From NCBI GenBank assembly GCA_934695325.1, contig CAKUVD010000001.1, positions 186,001-250,000 on the forward strand: a DNA stretch of 64,000 nt, given 5' to 3'. Made by a program: the position numbers and the translations under genes. Shown here piece after piece: positions 60,844 through 64,000 of the stretch; position 1 is the first letter of the stretch; the number at the start of each line of letters is the position of its first letter. The notes beneath the pieces are model-generated. The model was not told the DNA's origin and searched no databases. It worked only from the letters and a program-made list of their open reading frames with translations. This DNA comes from an uncultured Bacteroidales bacterium. Its GTDB lineage: Bacteria; Bacteroidota; Bacteroidia; Bacteroidales; UBA932.

Positions 60844-61965
60844 ATGATATCCAGGGAAAGACAGATAATTCGGACCAGTTGGGTAGGCGTAGCCACAAAC
60901 ATTTTGCTCAGCGGATTCAAGGCCGTCGTAGGACTGCTGTCCAATTCCATAGCCATCGTGCTGGACGCCATCAACAACTTGTCAGATGCATTCTCCGCCA
61001 CAGTCACCATCATCGGAATGAAACTTGCCGGCAAGCCTGCGGACAAAGAGCATCCGTTCGGACACGGAAGGGCAGAGTATTTCACGGCCGTGGTCATCTC
61101 TGTCGTGATCATCATCGCCGGGGGCTCGTCATTCATCGAGTCAATAAAGAAAATGATGAATCCAGAGCCGTCGGAGTACACGTACCTGACCCTCGCAGTG
61201 CTCGTCGTGGCGATACTGGCTAAAATTCTTCTGGGACGGTATGTCAAGAACGTCGGAAATGAGGTGAATTCAGAATCATTGACGGCGACAGGTGCGGACG
61301 CACTCTTCGACGCTCTCGTCACCGGCGCGACGCTGATTTCCGCAATTATGTCAATGCTGCTGGGCGACAAGATGTCCGGCATCCCTATGGACGGCATCCT
61401 CGGAGGCCTCATATCATTGATAATCATAAGGGCCGGCTACAATATGCTTATGAACCCGGTAAACGAGCTTATGGGAGAGCGTATTCCAGCAGGCATAGCG
61501 AAGGCGATAAAGGCGGACATCTGCAAGATAAGTCCTGTGCTCGGGGCCTATGACCTCCAGCTTCACAACTATGGCCCGGAACATATGGTGGGAGCCCTGA
61601 ACATAGCCATACCGGAAGAGATGACGGCCGAGCAGATACATTTCCTCTCGCAGAAGATAAAGCGTGAAATATACAACAAATACGGAGTCCTTCTCATCAT
61701 AGGCATCTATGCGGTGATCACGGGAAACAAGGAAATCGTCCAGATGCAAGACGCCGTGTCAGCCCTCGCATCATCGATGCCAGGCGTGCTGCAGGTGCAC
61801 GGAATGTTCATAGACACCGTCGGGAAGCACATATCATTCGATATCGTCATCGACTTCTCGGTCAAGGACATAGCCGGGCTGAAGAAAGATGTCACATCAG
61901 CAGTCCAGGAGCGCTGGCCAGGCTACTCCGTGCAAATCAACATTGACAAAGACTGGTGCGACTAG
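60844..61965 (+). CDS. Cation diffusion facilitator transporter
   Basis: The 373-residue protein has six helices with the CDF metal-site helices NILLSGFKAVVGLLSNSIAI, LDAINNLSDAFSATVTI (N-x-x-D), KPADKEHPFGHGRAEYF (H-x-F-G-H-G-R) and ATGADALFDALVTGATLIS (D-x-x-x-D), plus a cytosolic C-terminal domain. It exports Zn2+/Fe2+/Mn2+-like cations. ATG 60844 is preferred; an ATG 24 bases upstream overlaps the symporter stop. Confidence 0.9.
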   Translation: MISRERQIIRTSWVGVATNILLSGFKAVVGLLSNSIAIVLDAINNLSDAFSATVTIIGMKLAGKPADKEHPFGHGRAEYFTAVVISVVIIIAGGSSFIESIKKMMNPEPSEYTYLTLAVLVVAILAKILLGRYVKNVGNEVNSESLTATGADALFDALVTGATLISAIMSMLLGDKMSGIPMDGILGGLISLIIIRAGYNMLMNPVNELMGERIPAGIAKAIKADICKISPVLGAYDLQLHNYGPEHMVGALNIAIPEEMTAEQIHFLSQKIKREIYNKYGVLLIIGIYAVITGNKEIVQMQDAVSALASSMPGVLQVHGMFIDTVGKHISFDIVIDFSVKDIAGLKKDVTSAVQERWPGYSVQINIDKDWCD

Positions 61966-61982
61966 TTTTAAATTATCCTGTT

Positions 61983-63683
61983 ATGGAGTGGTTTACAGAT
62001 TTATTTACGGAACATACATTCATCCAGGCCATCCTGGTGCTCTCGCTTATATGTGCAGTCGGACTGCTGTGCAACCAGATTAAGTTCAAGGGCGTGACGC
62101 TCGGCGTGACATTCGTGTTCTTCGCCGGCATCGTGGCAGGGCATCTCGGCCTCAACATTGACCCGCAGATGCTCGCTCTGGCACAGAACTTCGGCCTCAT
62201 ACTTTTCGTGTACGCTCTCGGTTTGCAGGTGGGGCCGAGTTTCTTCCCGTCATTGAAAAAAGGAGGCATCAGGCTCAACCTGCTGGCGTTTGCGGTTCTG
62301 TTGATAGGAACGGCTATGTCCATCGCCTTCACCTGGGCAATGGGGCTCTCTCTTCCAGTGTCCATAGGTCTCCTCACCGGAGCGGCCACGAACACGCCTA
62401 TGCTCGGAGCGGCACAGCAGGCATTGCTCCAGCTTCATCCGGAAGCCACGACCGTCTCCAACGAGATGGCTATGGCCTGTGCAGTAGGATATCCCTTCGG
62501 CGTGATCGGTGTGATTATCTGCGTGATCATACTGAAGGCCATCTTTCAGAAAGACAGCGGCAGGAAAAAAGACAGCCACGACAACCAGACATATATTACT
62601 GAGTTCAGGATAAGCAATCCGGCGATCTGCGGCAAGACGATACGGGACATTATGAAAGATGTCTCCATCAGGCTCGTGGTATCACGCGTCTGGAAGTTCA
62701 ACGGGAAGGAGAACGAGGAGACGGGAAAACAGGGAATGGTCATAATTCCTAACGGCGACACTGTTCTGGAGAATGGGGAGCACGTGCTGGTGCTTTCCAA
62801 AGAATGGGAGGTGGGCGCTGCGGAGAAACTCTTCGGAGAGACAGTGAAGAAGGACTGGAACAAGAAGGACATCGACTGGAACCATATCGACGGAACGCTC
62901 GTATCCAGGCATATCTTCGTGACCAAGCCTAACGTGAACGGTGCCAAACTGGGTGACCTGCATCTGCGCAATGTCTACGGGATAAACATAACCAGGGTGA
63001 ACAGAGCCGGAATAGACATCTTGCCGTCAAGCAACCTGAGGCTCCAGATCGGTGACAAGCTGACCATAGTCGGACAGGAAAAGGCCATAAGCAATGTCGC
63101 TGAGGTTCTCGGCAATCAGGAGAAGGAGCTCAGGAACCCTAATCTGTTCTCCATTTTCTTCGGCCTCATACTCGGGCTTGTCGTCGGGAGCATTCCGTTT
63201 GCGATCCCGGGGATGAGTATGCCTATCAAGCTCGGCATCGCCGGCGGACCTATAATCGTCGGAATCCTGATGGGGGCATTCGGGCCGCGTCTGCATTTTA
63301 CGACATACACGACGCACAGCGCCAACTTGATGCTAAGGCAGCTTGGGCTCACTGTCTATCTGGCCGGGCTGGGGCTCAGTGCGGGGCCTGGATTTTTCGA
63401 GACTGTCTTCCGTCCGGAGGGTCTCCTTTGGATAGCGGCGAGCCTGATTCTGACTATCGTTCCTGTCCTCCTGACAGGATATGTGGCGTCAAGGTTCTGC
63501 CGAACGTCTTACGCATCAAATGTGGGTATGCTGTGCGGGGCGATGGCGAATCCTATCGCACTCAACTATGCACTCAGCACCGTGGATGACGATGAGCCTT
63601 CCGTGGCTTACGCTACGGTCTACCCTGTCGAGATGTTCCTGAGGGTCATCTCGGCGCAGATGATAATTCTGCTTATGTGTTAA
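61983..63683 (+). CDS. AspT/YidE-type transporter with TrkA-C domains
   Basis: The 566-residue protein has two groups of membrane helices (about 15-190 and 370-560) with the duplicated signatures LILFVYALGLQVGPSFFPSL and LTVYLAGLGLSAGPGFFETV. Two TrkA-C/RCK-C units, about 205-365, lie between them (RLVVSRVWKFNGKEN, INITRVNRAGIDILPSSNLRL). This is the layout of the aspartate:alanine exchanger family (TC 2.A.81). Substrate unknown. ATG 61983 is used as it begins just before the first helix. Confidence 0.88.
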   Translation: MEWFTDLFTEHTFIQAILVLSLICAVGLLCNQIKFKGVTLGVTFVFFAGIVAGHLGLNIDPQMLALAQNFGLILFVYALGLQVGPSFFPSLKKGGIRLNLLAFAVLLIGTAMSIAFTWAMGLSLPVSIGLLTGAATNTPMLGAAQQALLQLHPEATTVSNEMAMACAVGYPFGVIGVIICVIILKAIFQKDSGRKKDSHDNQTYITEFRISNPAICGKTIRDIMKDVSIRLVVSRVWKFNGKENEETGKQGMVIIPNGDTVLENGEHVLVLSKEWEVGAAEKLFGETVKKDWNKKDIDWNHIDGTLVSRHIFVTKPNVNGAKLGDLHLRNVYGINITRVNRAGIDILPSSNLRLQIGDKLTIVGQEKAISNVAEVLGNQEKELRNPNLFSIFFGLILGLVVGSIPFAIPGMSMPIKLGIAGGPIIVGILMGAFGPRLHFTTYTTHSANLMLRQLGLTVYLAGLGLSAGPGFFETVFRPEGLLWIAASLILTIVPVLLTGYVASRFCRTSYASNVGMLCGAMANPIALNYALSTVDDDEPSVAYATVYPVEMFLRVISAQMIILLMC

Positions 63684-63702
63684 GCGTAGGCTTCGCTGTT
63701 CT

Positions 63703-63727
63703 CCGGGCGGCGTCTGATGACGCCCGG
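63703..63727. terminator. GC-rich hairpin between convergent genes
   Basis: CCGGGC-GGC-GTC pairs with GACGCCCGG around TGAT; no T-run. It separates the transporter gene from the amidohydrolase gene. Confidence 0.35.
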
Positions 63728-63744
63728 GGCTGGCCTGCGCCTGA

Positions 63745-64000
63745 TCACTTCCCGAAGCGTTTCAGGATCGGATCATAGGCGTCGATACGGCGGTCGCGGA
63801 GGAACGGCCAGCCCCTACGCACATACTCGGTGCGATCGAGGTCGATGGAGACTACTTTGTTCTCTTCGTGATCGGTATCGAACTGGGCAAGGATTTCACC
63901 CTGCGGCCCTGTGGCGAAAGAATAGCCCCAGAAATCAAGTCCTATCGTGTTGCCGGACGGGTCATCCTCGTGCCCCACACGGTTCACCGTGATCACAGGC
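63745..64000 (-). CDS. aguB: N-carbamoylputrescine amidase, C-terminal part (partial)
   Basis: The visible 84 residues begin within PVITVNRVG and continue to the right edge of the window. FWGYSFATGPQGEIL, RRGWPFLRDRRIDAYDPIL and the final KRFGK are the C-terminal end of the nitrilase-superfamily enzyme AguB, which frees putrescine from N-carbamoylputrescine. The catalytic Glu-Lys-Cys lie outside the window. It converges on the AspT-type gene. Confidence 0.85.
   Translation of the reverse strand, partial: PVITVNRVGHEDDPSGNTIGLDFWGYSFATGPQGEILAQFDTDHEENKVVSIDLDRTEYVRRGWPFLRDRRIDAYDPILKRFGK

Overview
The window looks like the chromosome of a gut-type Bacteroidales (Bacteroidota). The evidence is a SusC/SusD pair, fimbrillin-like, BACON/DUF5689-like and BspA-type LRR proteins, a membrane-bound propeller/AraC regulator, and repeated matches to the Bacteroidetes promoter consensus (TTTG, 19-21 bp, TAnnTTTG). 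G+C looks near 50 percent by eye, with an AT-richer stretch at about 15.3-22.7 kb. Genus is not assignable from the sequence alone; a Rikenellaceae/Cryptobacteroides-like lineage would fit. I found no rRNA, tRNA or CRISPR array.

Layout. 1-2034: end of a copper-type P-ATPase, its coupled AraC regulator with a CxxC head, a lipoprotein and a membrane protein. 2187-7210 (minus): three secreted repeat proteins (SLH-like, BspA-type LRR, WG-like). 7211-8321: a gene graveyard. 8322-9686: a gluzincin-like gene whose promoter spacer contains nine G. 9991-14022 (minus): an MFS/HlyD/TolC tripartite exporter, with a divergent AraC regulator. 15096-15294: an intergenic repeat split by a small inverted-repeat element. 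15363-22664 (plus): an uncharacterised eleven-gene island behind a structured leader that ends in an intrinsic terminator 18 bases before the first start codon. It encodes three proteins built from tandem copies of one small domain, an internally duplicated protein, an inner-membrane-anchored OmpA protein, an atypical voltage-gated-type channel, several small proteins and a long helical protein. 22921-27504: fosmidomycin-type exporter, Ogt, then a sugar MFS/GntR/ROK locus with a shared operator. 27831-30320: glutaminyl cyclase and CTP synthase.

30471-49513 (minus) is a polysaccharide-utilisation-like locus: two BNR-repeat hydrolases, a membrane-anchored propeller/AraC regulator, fimbrillin-domain beta-helix lipoproteins, SusC, SusD, a DUF5689/BACON lipoprotein, a 53-residue peptide and a clan-A glycosidase. 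The regulator has a run of ten G inside its signal peptide, which puts it out of frame here. That is the signature of a slipped-strand ON/OFF switch. 49823-64000 is mostly housekeeping: HAD phosphatase, DUF4250, nitroreductase, PIF1-like helicase, outer-membrane barrel, AAA/PD-(D/E)XK protein, RmuC, M23 peptidase, TrmO, sodium symporter, CDF transporter, AspT/YidE-type transporter and a partial N-carbamoylputrescine amidase.

The most interesting signals are the long G:C homopolymers, two of them placed where a length change would switch a gene, and the island at 15.4-22.7 kb.
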